From: Sporosarcina obsidiansis
GTDB lineage: Bacteria > Bacillota > Bacilli > Bacillales_A > Planococcaceae
Reading direction: 5' to 3'
Length of the DNA stretch: 64,000 bases
Assembly (NCBI RefSeq): GCF_009651005.1
Contig: NZ_WHVW01000001.1
Location: 288,611 to 352,610, forward strand
Both the position numbers and the translations under genes were made by a program. Below the pieces are notes generated by a model, which was given only the letters and a program-made list of their open reading frames with translations, had not been told where the DNA came from and made no database searches. The stretch's first letter is position 1; each line of letters starts with the position of its first letter. Positions 53,443 to 62,266 of this stretch are shown here, in pieces.

Positions 53443-54694
53443 TATCTTCTTTATTTTACTTCTGTTACGAGTTCCGATTGCGATCAGCCTTGCGTTATCA
53501 ACGATGGTTGTATTGTGGCAGATTGACTTTAATATGACGATGGTGCCTCAACGCATCTTTACGGCACTTGATTCATTTCCGATGATGGCTATTCCGGGAT
53601 TTGTCTTAGCAGGTGTTTTGTTAGCGCGTGGTGGAATTTCGAAGTATCTAATAGAAGCTTTGAAATCATGGGTCGGCCATTTGCCAGGTGGTCTCTCGGT
53701 TGTAACGATTTTGGCATGTATGATTTTTGCGGCTATCTCGGGTTCAAGTCCGGCTACAGCAGCGGCAATCGGTTCCATCATGATCCCTGCAATGGTGAAT
53801 GCAGGATATGATAAGAAGTATTCCATGGGTCTTGTAGCGGCTGGGGGAACATTAGGTATCCTGATTCCTCCAAGTATTCCGTTAATCATCTATGGAATTA
53901 CAGCTGAGGTATCGATCGGTAAGTTATTCATGGCTGGTGTAATTCCAGGAATCTTATTAGGAGGCGTACTAATTGTTTCCGCCATTTTTTATGCGAAGAA
54001 AAACGGATATAAAAGTGAACGTAAAGCTACTTGGGAGGAAAGAAGAAAAAGTTCGCTTAAAGCAATTTGGGGCGCATTCCTACCATTCTTAATTTTAGGA
54101 AGTATTTATAGCGGAGTAGTTACTCCGACGGAATCTGCTGTTATTGCAGTATTCTACGGTATTATTGTATCCGCATTTATTTATCGTGAACTTCATTTCC
54201 GCGATGTCCGTCCGATTATCATCGAGTCAATCAATATTACAGCGATGATTTTCCTTATTATCGGAGCAGCCAGCTTGTTTGGTCTGTATTTGACAAATGC
54301 GCAAATTCCGCATCATATCGGTGCTTGGATTGCAGAGAGCGACGTTAATAAATGGGTATTTATTTTGTTGGTGAACTTATTGCTATTCGTGTTGGGTATG
54401 TTCTTAGAAGCGGTATCAATTATTCTCATTACGCTTCCAATTTTATTGCCTATGCTCGTTCACTTTGATATCAATCTGTTGCACTTTGCGATCATAATGA
54501 CAATCAATATGGAATTGGGTATGATCACACCGCCAGTTGGTTTAAATTTGTTCGTTGTGAGCGGGATATCGAAAGCAAAACTTGGAGATGTCGTCAAAGG
54601 GGTTATCCCGTTTATCTTCTTGATGATTTTCGTATTGGCACTTGTTGTGTTGTTCCCTCAATTGTCATTGTGGTTAACAGAAAAAATGAACTAA
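53423..54694 (+). CDS. dctM: TRAP transporter large permease (DctM)
   Basis: A 423-aa protein with about twelve helices and the DctM motifs AIPGFVLAGVLLARGGISK, AISGSSPATAAAIGSIMIPAM, GTLGILIPPSIPLIIYG and MELGMITPPVGLNLFVV. AAGGATG precedes the ATG. The gene is intact although its receptor partner at 51725-52681 is truncated, so the transporter may be dead, or may use a receptor encoded elsewhere. Confidence 0.92.
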   Translation: MIILLLSIFFILLLLRVPIAISLALSTMVVLWQIDFNMTMVPQRIFTALDSFPMMAIPGFVLAGVLLARGGISKYLIEALKSWVGHLPGGLSVVTILACMIFAAISGSSPATAAAIGSIMIPAMVNAGYDKKYSMGLVAAGGTLGILIPPSIPLIIYGITAEVSIGKLFMAGVIPGILLGGVLIVSAIFYAKKNGYKSERKATWEERRKSSLKAIWGAFLPFLILGSIYSGVVTPTESAVIAVFYGIIVSAFIYRELHFRDVRPIIIESINITAMIFLIIGAASLFGLYLTNAQIPHHIGAWIAESDVNKWVFILLVNLLLFVLGMFLEAVSIILITLPILLPMLVHFDINLLHFAIIMTINMELGMITPPVGLNLFVVSGISKAKLGDVVKGVIPFIFLMIFVLALVVLFPQLSLWLTEKMN

Positions 54695-54700
54695 AAGATG

Positions 54701-54732
54701 GTCTTCCAGTAGAAGTTACTGGAAGACTTTTT
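54701..54732 (+). terminator. Terminator of the TRAP genes
   Basis: GTCTTCCAGT (54701-54710) pairs with ACTGGAAGAC (54718-54727), followed by TTTTT. Confidence 0.88.
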
Positions 54733-54797
54733 CATTTGTTTAAAAGGTTAGTTATATAGAAAACTAGGGAAGAGTGAGTGTAAGGGAGGAATAGAAG

Positions 54798-55361
54798 ATG
54801 GAGATCTATACAGTTGGGCATTCTACTCATACGAAAGACGAATTTCTGAAATTGCTTCATGATGCAGAAATTGAAAAGTTAGTTGATGTGCGTGCGTTTC
54901 CTGGGAGTCGAAAGTTTCCTCATTTTCATGAAGAGTGTATGAAAAAATGGCTTCCCGCGCATGACGTTGAATATGAACATGTTAGAGAACTAGGAGGTAG
55001 GAGAAGAAAGTCTAAAACCGTTGACTCAACTGTAAATGATGCATGGAACAATCAGTCCTTTCATAATTATGCTGATTACACTTTAACTTCTGACTTTCTA
55101 GAAGGTATTCAACATGTAACAGATGAAGCGATAAATAAACGGATAGCGATTTGTTGTTCTGAAAGACATCCGGCACGATGTCATCGTCTGTTGATCAGTA
55201 ATTGGCTCGCTTTTCATGGCTGGAATGTGAAACATATTATAGACGGGGCGGAAGAGAAAACGCTTATCGAAAATCATGAGCTTGGAAAGTGGGGGGCTTA
55301 TCCAGTGATTGAGAATGATGGCATGGTTACATATCCACTACAAACAGAAGAAAATAACTAG
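54798..55361 (+). CDS. DUF488-family protein
   Basis: A 187-aa protein with DUF488 motifs: IYTVGHSTHTKDEFLKLLHD, LVDVRAFPGSRKFPHF, and the cysteine cluster ICCSERHPARCHR. The C-x-E-x2-P-x2-C-H-R pattern is kept and may form a catalytic or metal site. AGGGAGG lies before the ATG. Family function is not established; roles in stress response have been proposed. Confidence 0.88.
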   Translation: MEIYTVGHSTHTKDEFLKLLHDAEIEKLVDVRAFPGSRKFPHFHEECMKKWLPAHDVEYEHVRELGGRRRKSKTVDSTVNDAWNNQSFHNYADYTLTSDFLEGIQHVTDEAINKRIAICCSERHPARCHRLLISNWLAFHGWNVKHIIDGAEEKTLIENHELGKWGAYPVIENDGMVTYPLQTEENN

Positions 55362-55397
55362 CTCGCCCTTTCCAATTGAGAGGGCGAGCTAGTTATT
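55354..55397. terminator. Bidirectional terminator between DUF488 and YdaT-like genes
   Basis: A stem of about 16 bp (55354-55369 with 55381-55397, AATAACTAGCTCGCCCT with its complement) with an 11-base loop. It overlaps both stop codons of the convergent genes. Confidence 0.88.
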
Positions 55398-55758
55398 CAT
55401 AAAGAGTTTTCTCATGTGAGCCATCTGCATGGAAAATAGACAGGATGCCATCGTGTTCATTTACATAGGTTTTCGCTTTTTCAAGTAAATCATTTTTTGT
55501 TTGTTCTTTAAATTGGACATGATTGCTTCCAGCCTTTTTAAAGATCCATTCGTCCTGTCGAGGTTTTACTTCGTAGTGAGGTCGATCCTCGCTCTTACCT
55601 TCTACATATTCATGTGCTTGAGCAGTACCAATCGATATGGCACGACCTTCTTCATAATTCTCTCGCAATAACGCGTTGGCAATTTCAATCGCTTTGTCTC
55701 GAACTTTTGGCTCCAAATTCTTCATCGAAGTGGGATAATCATTTTTGCTCCATGGCAT
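55393..55758 (-). CDS. ydaT: YdaT-like stress-associated protein (DUF2188)
   Basis: A 121-aa protein. The N-terminus MPWSKNDYPTSMKNLEPKVR followed by DKAIEIANALL matches the ChaB-like lead of YdaT. The C-terminus (about 60-121; YEVKPRQDEWIFKKAGSNHV, GILSIFHADGSHEKTLYE) is a DUF2188 domain. AGGAGGTGACGAATC precedes the ATG. B. subtilis ydaT belongs to the general stress regulon; its molecular role is unknown. Confidence 0.82.
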   Translation of the reverse strand: MPWSKNDYPTSMKNLEPKVRDKAIEIANALLRENYEEGRAISIGTAQAHEYVEGKSEDRPHYEVKPRQDEWIFKKAGSNHVQFKEQTKNDLLEKAKTYVNEHDGILSIFHADGSHEKTLYE

Positions 55759-55837
55759 GATTCGTCACCTCCTGTTTACTGAATTCCCTGTTTATTAAAA
55801 GAATAAACGTGTATAGGAATAGTTAGGAAGTACAGGA

Positions 55838-55869
55838 AATCCGAACTCCAATATTGGGGAGTTCGGATT
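55838..55869 (-). terminator. Stem-loop after the M14 peptidase gene
   Basis: AATCCGAACTCC (55838-55849) pairs with GGAGTTCGGATT (55858-55869) around an 8-base loop, 7 bases past the peptidase stop. The T-run is weak. Confidence 0.7.
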
Positions 55870-55876
55870 ACGATTA

Positions 55877-57565
55877 TTATTCTACAACTAAATCTAGAGT
55901 TTTCATATAACGGTAAACAGGGACTTCATCTTTTACGTTTACTGGGATGAAGTTGAATGTAACATAACTATCCACTGATTCAGGTTCTAGAGAAAGGGCA
56001 ACGAGATTTGCAGTAGGCTGTGCCATGCTGATAACGTAGCTGCCAGCAGGAAAGAAAACTTTCTTCGCAGACAATTCTGCTTCTACATCAGCCAACAAAT
56101 GCCCTTCATAATAGTTCGTATTCACTTTTTTATCAGTAATTACATAGCTTTCCACTTCGAGTTCCTGTGCATTCGTAGTTTTCAAGATAGTTGCACCTTG
56201 GATTTTTAGCTTGTCCGCGATATGATGATAAGCTGGCGGCAAAATATAGGCAGTTGGACGTACTCTTTCCAAAGTAGCCACGCCTTCTGTTGCGCTATTG
56301 TAGCTAACAGGCACTTCTTTTACTGTACCAGTTGCTACATCGACTACTTCCAATGTTTGATCTTTCATTTTCTTACGATCGCTTCGTAAAATTACTGTAT
56401 CGTTGTCTGAAACAGTTTTTCCTTTTGCGATAATTTCGTCACGCGCGTCTTGTACCATTGTCTTAATACGATCAGCATGTTCAGCAGTTGTTCGTAAAAT
56501 GCTAGAATGCGTTTCGACTTGTGAAGCTACACGGCGTACGAAATTTTCTTTTCCTATTCCAATGCCACGGCTTTCAACTAAGAAAGAGAAACTTGGCTGA
56601 AGACCATTCGCGTTTCTACCAATTCTAGCTTCCATTCCTCCTTCATCTAATGTGACATGCCCATCCTTTAAACTATTTGTAAAATATTCTCGGCTCGAAT
56701 ATCCCTTTTTTTCTAGATCGTTAAAGACCTTATTACCAAATAAATCATCTGATTCCTTACGAATTTGCTCTGGAATATTTAAATTTTTCCCGGATAGCAA
56801 TAAGATGTCATGATATTTAATGGAACCTTGCTCGCCAAATTGCTTGAAAGTAGAGTCGCTTAATCCATATTCATGGGCATCTACCACGACTTCTGGGGTG
56901 AATTGATTCATCGCTTTGTGAAGAGCTTGCGTTTCTGGAAGATCTAATTTCACATGATCTCGATTAGCATCTAAGCGTAAGGCGGTTTGTCGCTGGAAGT
57001 ATTGTGCTCCGTCTGGATTGATACGCGGCACAATGATGACGTTTATCTTCTCCAAAACTTCCGCTCCAAGACTGCCATTTGCTAATTCATTCGCCATGAC
57101 AAGCATAGATTCTCCACCAGCAGGTTCATTGCCGTGAACATGTCCTTGCAACCAAACAGTGGGCTTCGCTTTAAATTCTGCTGAATCTTTTCCACTTGTG
57201 GTAGTGAAAGTTAGCATAGGCAATTCCACACCTTCAAGGGAATGACCGAACACTTCCATCGTGACAAGATGTGGGTTTTTGTCAACAATCGACTGAAGAT
57301 AGCTCATCATGTCAGCATTGTTTGTCATCCATTTGTCTTTTTTTAAGCCTGGCGTCACTAAATTAAAATCAGGTTCCTTATAAAGTTCTAAGATTTGTGA
57401 AGATTGTTGGTAATAAGTGCTCGGTGCATAAGATATATGTGAAGAATTCGTTTGACCAGCTGCTGGAGGAGGTGAAGAATGTTCGGTTGTTGCAGCGGAT
57501 GAATAAATAGGTGCAGCGACAAGTGTAGCTAACACTGTGGGTATGATTAGTTTTCTTTTCAGCAT
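55877..57565 (-). CDS. Secreted M14 zinc carboxypeptidase
   Basis: A 562-aa exported enzyme. Signal peptide 1-25, then an M14 domain (about 70-390) with zinc ligands in GHVHGNEPAGGES (HxxE) and DAHEYG, substrate-binding NPDGAQYFQRQTAL and LDANRDHV, and catalytic Glu in FLVESRGIG. A C-terminal beta-rich region of about 150 residues follows. It should trim peptides outside the cell. A perfect cre match lies 35 bases before the start, so it is probably repressed when good carbon sources are present. Confidence 0.88.
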   Translation of the reverse strand: MLKRKLIIPTVLATLVAAPIYSSAATTEHSSPPPAAGQTNSSHISYAPSTYYQQSSQILELYKEPDFNLVTPGLKKDKWMTNNADMMSYLQSIVDKNPHLVTMEVFGHSLEGVELPMLTFTTTSGKDSAEFKAKPTVWLQGHVHGNEPAGGESMLVMANELANGSLGAEVLEKINVIIVPRINPDGAQYFQRQTALRLDANRDHVKLDLPETQALHKAMNQFTPEVVVDAHEYGLSDSTFKQFGEQGSIKYHDILLLSGKNLNIPEQIRKESDDLFGNKVFNDLEKKGYSSREYFTNSLKDGHVTLDEGGMEARIGRNANGLQPSFSFLVESRGIGIGKENFVRRVASQVETHSSILRTTAEHADRIKTMVQDARDEIIAKGKTVSDNDTVILRSDRKKMKDQTLEVVDVATGTVKEVPVSYNSATEGVATLERVRPTAYILPPAYHHIADKLKIQGATILKTTNAQELEVESYVITDKKVNTNYYEGHLLADVEAELSAKKVFFPAGSYVISMAQPTANLVALSLEPESVDSYVTFNFIPVNVKDEVPVYRYMKTLDLVVE

Positions 57566-57599
57566 AGGTATCCCCCTATTAGTTAAATATTTTATCTTA

Positions 57600-57615
57600 T
57601 AGTAAGCGCTTACAA
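57600..57615 (-). promoter_or_regulatory. cre site (CcpA) before the M14 peptidase gene
   Basis: On the minus strand TTGTAAGCGCTTACTA matches WTGNAANCGNWNNCWW at every fixed position and is itself nearly palindromic. Confidence 0.75.
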
Positions 57616-57630
57616 TAGTAAATTATAGTA

Positions 57631-57693
57631 GTTAGCTAAATAACTCAAGTACCTAAGACTATTTTAGCTCAAAATGATTCTATTTAGCTAAAG
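57631..57693. promoter_or_regulatory. Cluster of TTTAGCTAAA-like motifs
   Basis: TTAGCTAAA at 57632, TTTTAGCTCAAA at 57662 and TTTAGCTAAA at 57683 lie within 62 bases upstream of the M14 gene. Each is a palindrome or near-palindrome. A binding protein is not known. Confidence 0.35.
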
Positions 57694-57910
57694 TGCTAAA
57701 ATTTCGCAGTGCTCTTGATGCAATCAACTTAGTTAATCAGCAAATTAAGAAAATTATACATGACCTTAGTGATATTTCATGAAATTCTTTATTTACTTAT
57801 AAAAACATAAAATGCGATGGGGACGTGGATAAACCATAATATTAGAAGAGAATAATAGATGTCATAAGTCCTGTACTATTATTGTTATATTTAAATTATT
57901 TTGAATAATT

Positions 57911-57930
57911 TTATTCTAATGTTAGAATAA
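57911..57930. promoter_or_regulatory. 20-bp palindromic operator before the amidase pair
   Basis: TTATTCTAA (57911-57919) and TTAGAATAA (57922-57930) form a perfect inverted repeat with a 2-base centre, 83 bases before the 60-aa gene. No regulator gene adjoins it. Nothing else is seen in 57694-57910. Confidence 0.5.
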
Positions 57931-58013
57931 GAGGGAGTGAAAATTAGTTCACCGCACGATCCACTAGGTACTAACCTATGTAGATGAGAACAAACTAAAA
58001 GGAGTGGACGCAA

Positions 58014-58196
58014 TTGTCTCTATCTGTAAAGCAACTATTAGAGAACAAAGGGATTCAGGCTAAGCCAGAACACTTGGAAATCTTGGAAAGTCGCTGGAAG
58101 GGTATGCAAGAATTAAAAGGGACATTAGAAAATGTGAAAATTGAAGACGCCGATATTGGGCTTCGTAATATTCCTGGAGGTGATCATATTGGCTAA
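58014..58196 (+). CDS. 60-aa protein coupled to the amidase, possible AtzG/GatC-like partner
   Basis: A 60-aa protein, TTG start with AGGAGTGG 8 bases upstream. It is mainly helical: LSVKQLLENKGIQAKPEHLE, then LESRWKGMQELKGTLENVK, and ends IGLRNIPGGDHIG. Its stop overlaps the amidase start by 8 bases. The amidase ribosome site lies inside its last codons, so the two are made in fixed ratio. Small subunits of similar size and place (AtzG with AtzE, GatC with GatA) support amidases of this class. The sequence link is only suggestive. Confidence 0.7.
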   Translation: MSLSVKQLLENKGIQAKPEHLEILESRWKGMQELKGTLENVKIEDADIGLRNIPGGDHIG

Positions 58197-59607
58197 AGAG
58201 TTAATTCAGAAATCAGTTGAAGAATTAGCGCCACTTATACAAAACGGTTCCTTATCTCCAGTGGAATTAACTAAAGCGGTTTTGGATCATGCAGAAGATA
58301 CCCAGGAATCCATTAATGCGTATATGACCATGTACCGAGATGAAGCAGAGCAGTCAGCTCTTGAGGCGGAAAAAGAAATTAAAGAAGGTAAGTATCGAGG
58401 GATGTATCACGGAATCCCGATGGCTTTAAAGGATAATCTATATTTTAAAGATAAAGTGACTACCATGTCATCTAAAATTCATAAAGATTTTATTCCTGAT
58501 GATGATGCAACTGTCGTTAGCAAGTTGCGTGAAGCAGGAGTTATTTTCACAGGCAAACTGAGTATGCACGAATATGCGTGGGGGATCACCAATAATAATC
58601 CTCATTATGGTGCAGTCAGAAACCCATGGGACACAGATAAAATCCCGGGTGGTTCGAGTGGCGGTTCGGGTGCAGCTGTGGCAGTGGGTTCGAGTGTGGC
58701 GTCCCTTGGAACAGACACAGCGGGCTCTATCAGAATACCGTCATCCATTTGCGGGATAGTCGGGTTAAAGCCCACGCATGGACGAGTTAGTAAATATGGC
58801 TGTTATCCATTGGCTTGGACATTGGATCATATTGGACCCATGACGAAAACGATCAAAGATGCAGCGGGGATGATGGACATTATTTCGGGCTATGATTCAA
58901 AGGACCCTACTTCTGTGGATATGCCAGTTGACCAGTATCTACAGAAAATCCAAGGTAATGTGAAGGATTTAGTCATCGGAGTGAATGAGGAATATTTCTT
59001 TAAAGAGGTCGATAATGAAGTAGACCAAATAGTACGGAGCAACATTCAAGCTCTCGTAGATCAAGGGGCAAAAGTGGAAGTCGTTACTATTCCTTCTCTT
59101 CAGTACGCAGAGTGGGCTGAATTAGTCACGTCGCTGTCAGAAGCCTCTGCGATACACCATGAAGATATGCTGAAGAGACCTCAAGACTTTGGTGATGATA
59201 TCCGTATGCTGTTTGAGTTGGGCGAACTGCCATCTGCTGTTGATTATTTGCAGGCCCAGCAAGTTCGAAGACAGCTGAAACTGGAATTCCAACAAGTATT
59301 CCAGAAAGTAGATGTAATGATCGCTCCTACTTTACCGGTTGTGGCAAGTACGATTGGTGAAGATACAGTAGATTTAAATGGAAAGCAAGTGGACCTGATT
59401 GATAATATTATCCGTTTTACAGGGCCTAGTAACTTAACCGGCTTGCCGGCGTTATCTGTTCCAGGAGGATTGAAAGGTAATTTACCTGTTGGTGTTCAAA
59501 TAATAGGGTCTGCATTTTCGGAAGCGCAGTTATTAAATGTAGGTTATGCGATTGAACAGACGAATCCGATGAAAGGTAGAAAGCCTGAGCTATTAACTCG
59601 AGCATAA
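58189..59607 (+). CDS. Amidase-signature family hydrolase
   Basis: A 472-aa amidase with the Ser-cisSer-Lys triad: K81 (ALKDNLY), S157 (PGGSSGGSG) and S180 (DTAGSIRIPSS), in the signature GVIFTGK...GLKPTHGRVS. TTG 58189 is chosen because GGAGGTG lies 6 bases upstream; the longer frame reads through the small partner gene. It shares general traits with GatA and AtzE. The substrate is unknown: no GatB, urea-amidolyase or uptake genes adjoin it. Confidence 0.88.
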   Translation: MAKELIQKSVEELAPLIQNGSLSPVELTKAVLDHAEDTQESINAYMTMYRDEAEQSALEAEKEIKEGKYRGMYHGIPMALKDNLYFKDKVTTMSSKIHKDFIPDDDATVVSKLREAGVIFTGKLSMHEYAWGITNNNPHYGAVRNPWDTDKIPGGSSGGSGAAVAVGSSVASLGTDTAGSIRIPSSICGIVGLKPTHGRVSKYGCYPLAWTLDHIGPMTKTIKDAAGMMDIISGYDSKDPTSVDMPVDQYLQKIQGNVKDLVIGVNEEYFFKEVDNEVDQIVRSNIQALVDQGAKVEVVTIPSLQYAEWAELVTSLSEASAIHHEDMLKRPQDFGDDIRMLFELGELPSAVDYLQAQQVRRQLKLEFQQVFQKVDVMIAPTLPVVASTIGEDTVDLNGKQVDLIDNIIRFTGPSNLTGLPALSVPGGLKGNLPVGVQIIGSAFSEAQLLNVGYAIEQTNPMKGRKPELLTRA

Positions 59608-59614
59608 ATAAACC

Positions 59615-59651
59615 AAAAGCTCCGCGATCAACCCATGGTCGCGGAGCTTTT
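59615..59651. terminator. Terminator after the amidase gene
   Basis: AAAAGCTCCGCGA (59615-59627) pairs with TCGCGGAGCTTTT (59639-59651) around an 11-base loop. Beyond it, 59652-59949 holds no gene that I can support. Confidence 0.88.
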
Positions 59652-59949
59652 AGTTTTGTATCCGCTCTTCGACTAAGCGGAACGGTATATTCGACGTATA
59701 GTTTCTTCGCTATCACAAACCCAGATGCACCAAACTTCAACCCAAATCCGTTTTGTGCAATTGGTGTTACTAGTAGTATAACCGATAGGGAACAGAATAA
59801 ACGCAAATCATCGAACTGTGAAGAATGTCATGTTTCTGTATTGTTTGGCATCGTACTGATATAAATTACACGAACCTTACAAGCGCCTTTCATTACTCTA
59901 AATATATGATAAATACCCCAACTTTATGAATAAAAGTTGGGGTATTTAC

Positions 59950-61308
59950 TTACATTAATTTAGAGATAAACATCGTGGCAATTCCAAAATAGATTAATAA
60001 TGAAAGAATATCATTGATTGTGGTGATTAAAGGACCAGAAGCTACAGCGGGATCGATCTTGAATTTATTTAAGATCAATGGAATGATGGTTCCAGCAAGT
60101 GTACCAATAATTAGTGTAGCAATCAGAGAGGAGCCAACTACTAATCCAAGTGTGAAGCTGCCTTGCCATACATACGCAATGACCGAAATCACCACACCAC
60201 ATACAATACCTAACACAATGCCGACAATTAATTCACGGAAAATCAAATGAAGTGACTTTTTTAGGGTCATGTCCTCTGACACTAAACCGCGCACAACGAC
60301 AGCGAGAGATTGTGTGCCCGTATTTCCAGTCATTCCTGCAATCATTGGCATGAAAAAGGCAAGTGCGACGACAGCTTCCAGTGTCTCTTCAAATCGGGAT
60401 ATGATACTACCTGAAACTAAGCCGATAAAAAGTAATAATATGAGCCAAGGCAGCCTTCGATAGGCAGCAACTAAGGGTTTTGTATGAAAGTCGATAGATT
60501 TACCAGAAGCAAACAACATTTCAATATCTTTATTTGCTTCTCTTACTACGATATCTAAAACTTCGTCTGTACGAATGATGCCTACCAAAATATTATTTTC
60601 ATTGACCACTGGTAGCGAAACAAAATCATATCGTCCGATCATTTTTGCTACTTCGCCTTGCTGTGTCGTATCAAATACTTTAGCGATAGAGGTTTCCATA
60701 ATATCTTGGACGCATTCATCATCTTCCGCAAGTAGCAAGTCACGATACGACAATACACCAACTAGTCGTTTGTCATCGTCTATAATGTAAACATAATTCA
60801 AATAGTGGGCGAATGCCTCATAATGTTTTAGCTTTTCGATGGACTTGGCGACAGAGTAAGATTGGTGGATCCAAACATAGCGCGTTGTCATGATTCGTCC
60901 TGCAGCGCCTTTTGGATATTTCCGTTGTTGTCTAATATTTTTCTTTTCTTCCTGACGCATCTCTGCGATTAATTTATCGACTTGTTTATCCGGAAGATCG
61001 GATAGCAAATACGATAAATCCTCACTTTTCATTTTATCTAGTAATTCAGTTGAACGAATAGGACCTACCACTTCGAGAAGACGAAGCTGTTCATTTCTTG
61101 TTAAAAAACCTAGCATTTGAATTAACTTATCGGAGTTCATGACCTCTAAAAAAATCGTATGCCGCTTTTTTGACAAGCGCCGATATTGAGCAGCGACTTC
61201 AGCTGGTTCCAATTCGTCGATTGCTTTCTTCAAGGATTCTAAATTACCATCTTTTATTAATTGAATAATGGCTCTTGAAATATCATCTCTATTTTTTGTT
61301 ACTGGCAT
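59950..61308 (-). CDS. mgtE: MgtE-family magnesium transporter
   Basis: A 452-aa channel: MgtE_N domain of short helices (about 20-120), two CBS domains (about 140-255; YVYIIDDDKRLVGVLSYRDL, FVSLPVVNENNILVGIIRTD) and five membrane helices (about 285-450) with GMTGNTGTQSLAVVVRGL and KIDPAVASGPLITTINDILS. ATG 61308 has GGGGTG 6 bases upstream. No M-box riboswitch is visible in the 180 bases before it. Channel opening would be set by cytosolic Mg2+ on the CBS domains. Confidence 0.92.
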   Translation of the reverse strand: MPVTKNRDDISRAIIQLIKDGNLESLKKAIDELEPAEVAAQYRRLSKKRHTIFLEVMNSDKLIQMLGFLTRNEQLRLLEVVGPIRSTELLDKMKSEDLSYLLSDLPDKQVDKLIAEMRQEEKKNIRQQRKYPKGAAGRIMTTRYVWIHQSYSVAKSIEKLKHYEAFAHYLNYVYIIDDDKRLVGVLSYRDLLLAEDDECVQDIMETSIAKVFDTTQQGEVAKMIGRYDFVSLPVVNENNILVGIIRTDEVLDIVVREANKDIEMLFASGKSIDFHTKPLVAAYRRLPWLILLLFIGLVSGSIISRFEETLEAVVALAFFMPMIAGMTGNTGTQSLAVVVRGLVSEDMTLKKSLHLIFRELIVGIVLGIVCGVVISVIAYVWQGSFTLGLVVGSSLIATLIIGTLAGTIIPLILNKFKIDPAVASGPLITTINDILSLLIYFGIATMFISKLM

Positions 61309-61455
61309 CTTCAGCACCCCGTTCCTATGTAGATAGTTGTTGTCTATGTACTTATCCCCTAAATAACAGGGAAAGAAACAAACAATATTAGGTAGGTTTT
61401 AGAGGGGGAAGGAAAAGAGGAGGAAGGAAAGAAAGTATAAGGTGATAAATACGAA

Positions 61456-61482
61456 AGAAAAAGAGCCTCCTTTTGGAGACTC
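61456..61482 (-). terminator. Terminator of the YflT-like gene
   Basis: On the minus strand GAGTCTCC pairs with GGAGGCTC (one mismatch) around AAAA, followed by TTTTTCTTT. Confidence 0.8.
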
Positions 61483-61496
61483 TTTTAGATAGCAAG

Positions 61497-61982
61497 TTAC
61501 ATAATTGGACCTCGGCCATGTGGTGTATGGTTGGTGAGTGGATCATAGATCTCAGAATCAACCAATACTAGGATTTTTCCGTGATTGAAATGTTCATTGT
61601 ATCGATGTGCTTCTTCATCAGGAATACCCATCCCAATTAAAGCCCCAGCGAGCCCACCGACACCGGCACCTGCTGCAGCACCTGTAATACCTGCTACAAT
61701 TGGACCGGCTGCAATGATTGGGCCGACACCAGGTATAGCTAGTGCACCGAGTCCAGTCAATACTCCACCAAGCCCGCCTAGTAGCCCGCCAGTTGCTGCT
61801 CCTGTCGCCGCGCCTTCTCCTGCATGAGTATCCGTTTCTTCGACTACATAATCGACTTCCTCTGCATTTTTACTAATTACAGAAATTTCATCCGAAGTGA
61901 ATCCCTGACGTTTAAGATCTTCAATTGCAGCGATCGCTTCTCTATCCGTGTCATATGTTCCGACTACATGTCTTTTAACCAT
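61497..61982 (-). CDS. General stress protein, YflT-like with glycine zipper
   Basis: A 161-aa protein. The N-terminus (about 1-55; KRHVVGTYDTDREAIAAIED, GFTSDEISVISKN) is a YflT/heat-induced stress protein domain. A long glycine/alanine-rich stretch (about 65-130; GAATGGLLGGLGGVLTGLGA) forms a glycine zipper that may insert in or lie on membranes. GAGGAGGAAC precedes ATG 61982. Bacillus relatives belong to the SigB regulon; I did not find a clear SigB promoter here. Confidence 0.85.
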   Translation of the reverse strand: MVKRHVVGTYDTDREAIAAIEDLKRQGFTSDEISVISKNAEEVDYVVEETDTHAGEGAATGAATGGLLGGLGGVLTGLGALAIPGVGPIIAAGPIVAGITGAAAGAGVGGLAGALIGMGIPDEEAHRYNEHFNHGKILVLVDSEIYDPLTNHTPHGRGPIM

Positions 61983-62162
61983 AAATAAGTTCCTCCTCAA
62001 ATTTCATTCTTTATTTTCCCGCTATTTGGAAACTACCCTTTCCGTCCAGAAACAAAACGTTAAAAGGAAAAAGGACGAAATCGACAATAGATGGCTAATT
62101 TATCAGACTATACCTGACAAAATTCCTGTTTTATAGGCAAATTTTCTGGAATATTTAACGTT

Positions 62163-62221
62163 TGTAACAAAGGACTTATCTTTGTAATAGTTTCGACTGA
62201 TACTTGTAATAGAATTGTAAC
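62163..62221 (+). promoter_or_regulatory. WalR-type box and extra half-sites before the LysM-3D gene
   Basis: TGTAAT (62205-62210), five bases, TGTAAC (62216-62221) matches the WalR consensus TGTWAH-N5-TGTWAH exactly. Two further half-sites, TGTAAC (62163-62168) and TGTAAT (62183-62188), lie upstream in the same direction. B. subtilis yocH, a gene of the same type, is a known WalR target. Confidence 0.75.
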
Positions 62222-62266
62222 AGTGGCTTGGTAAGCTAGGTCTATCAAAAAGTTAGGGGTGGCACA

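Noticed and set aside
59426-59806. 126-aa minus-strand ORF starting MRLFCSLSVILL
   Set aside because: It runs through the amidase terminator and into the amidase gene antisense; no ribosome site and no recognised domain.
61309-61460. M-box riboswitch before mgtE
   Set aside because: The short leader is purine-rich and lacks the conserved M-box core; only the neighbouring gene's terminator is structured.
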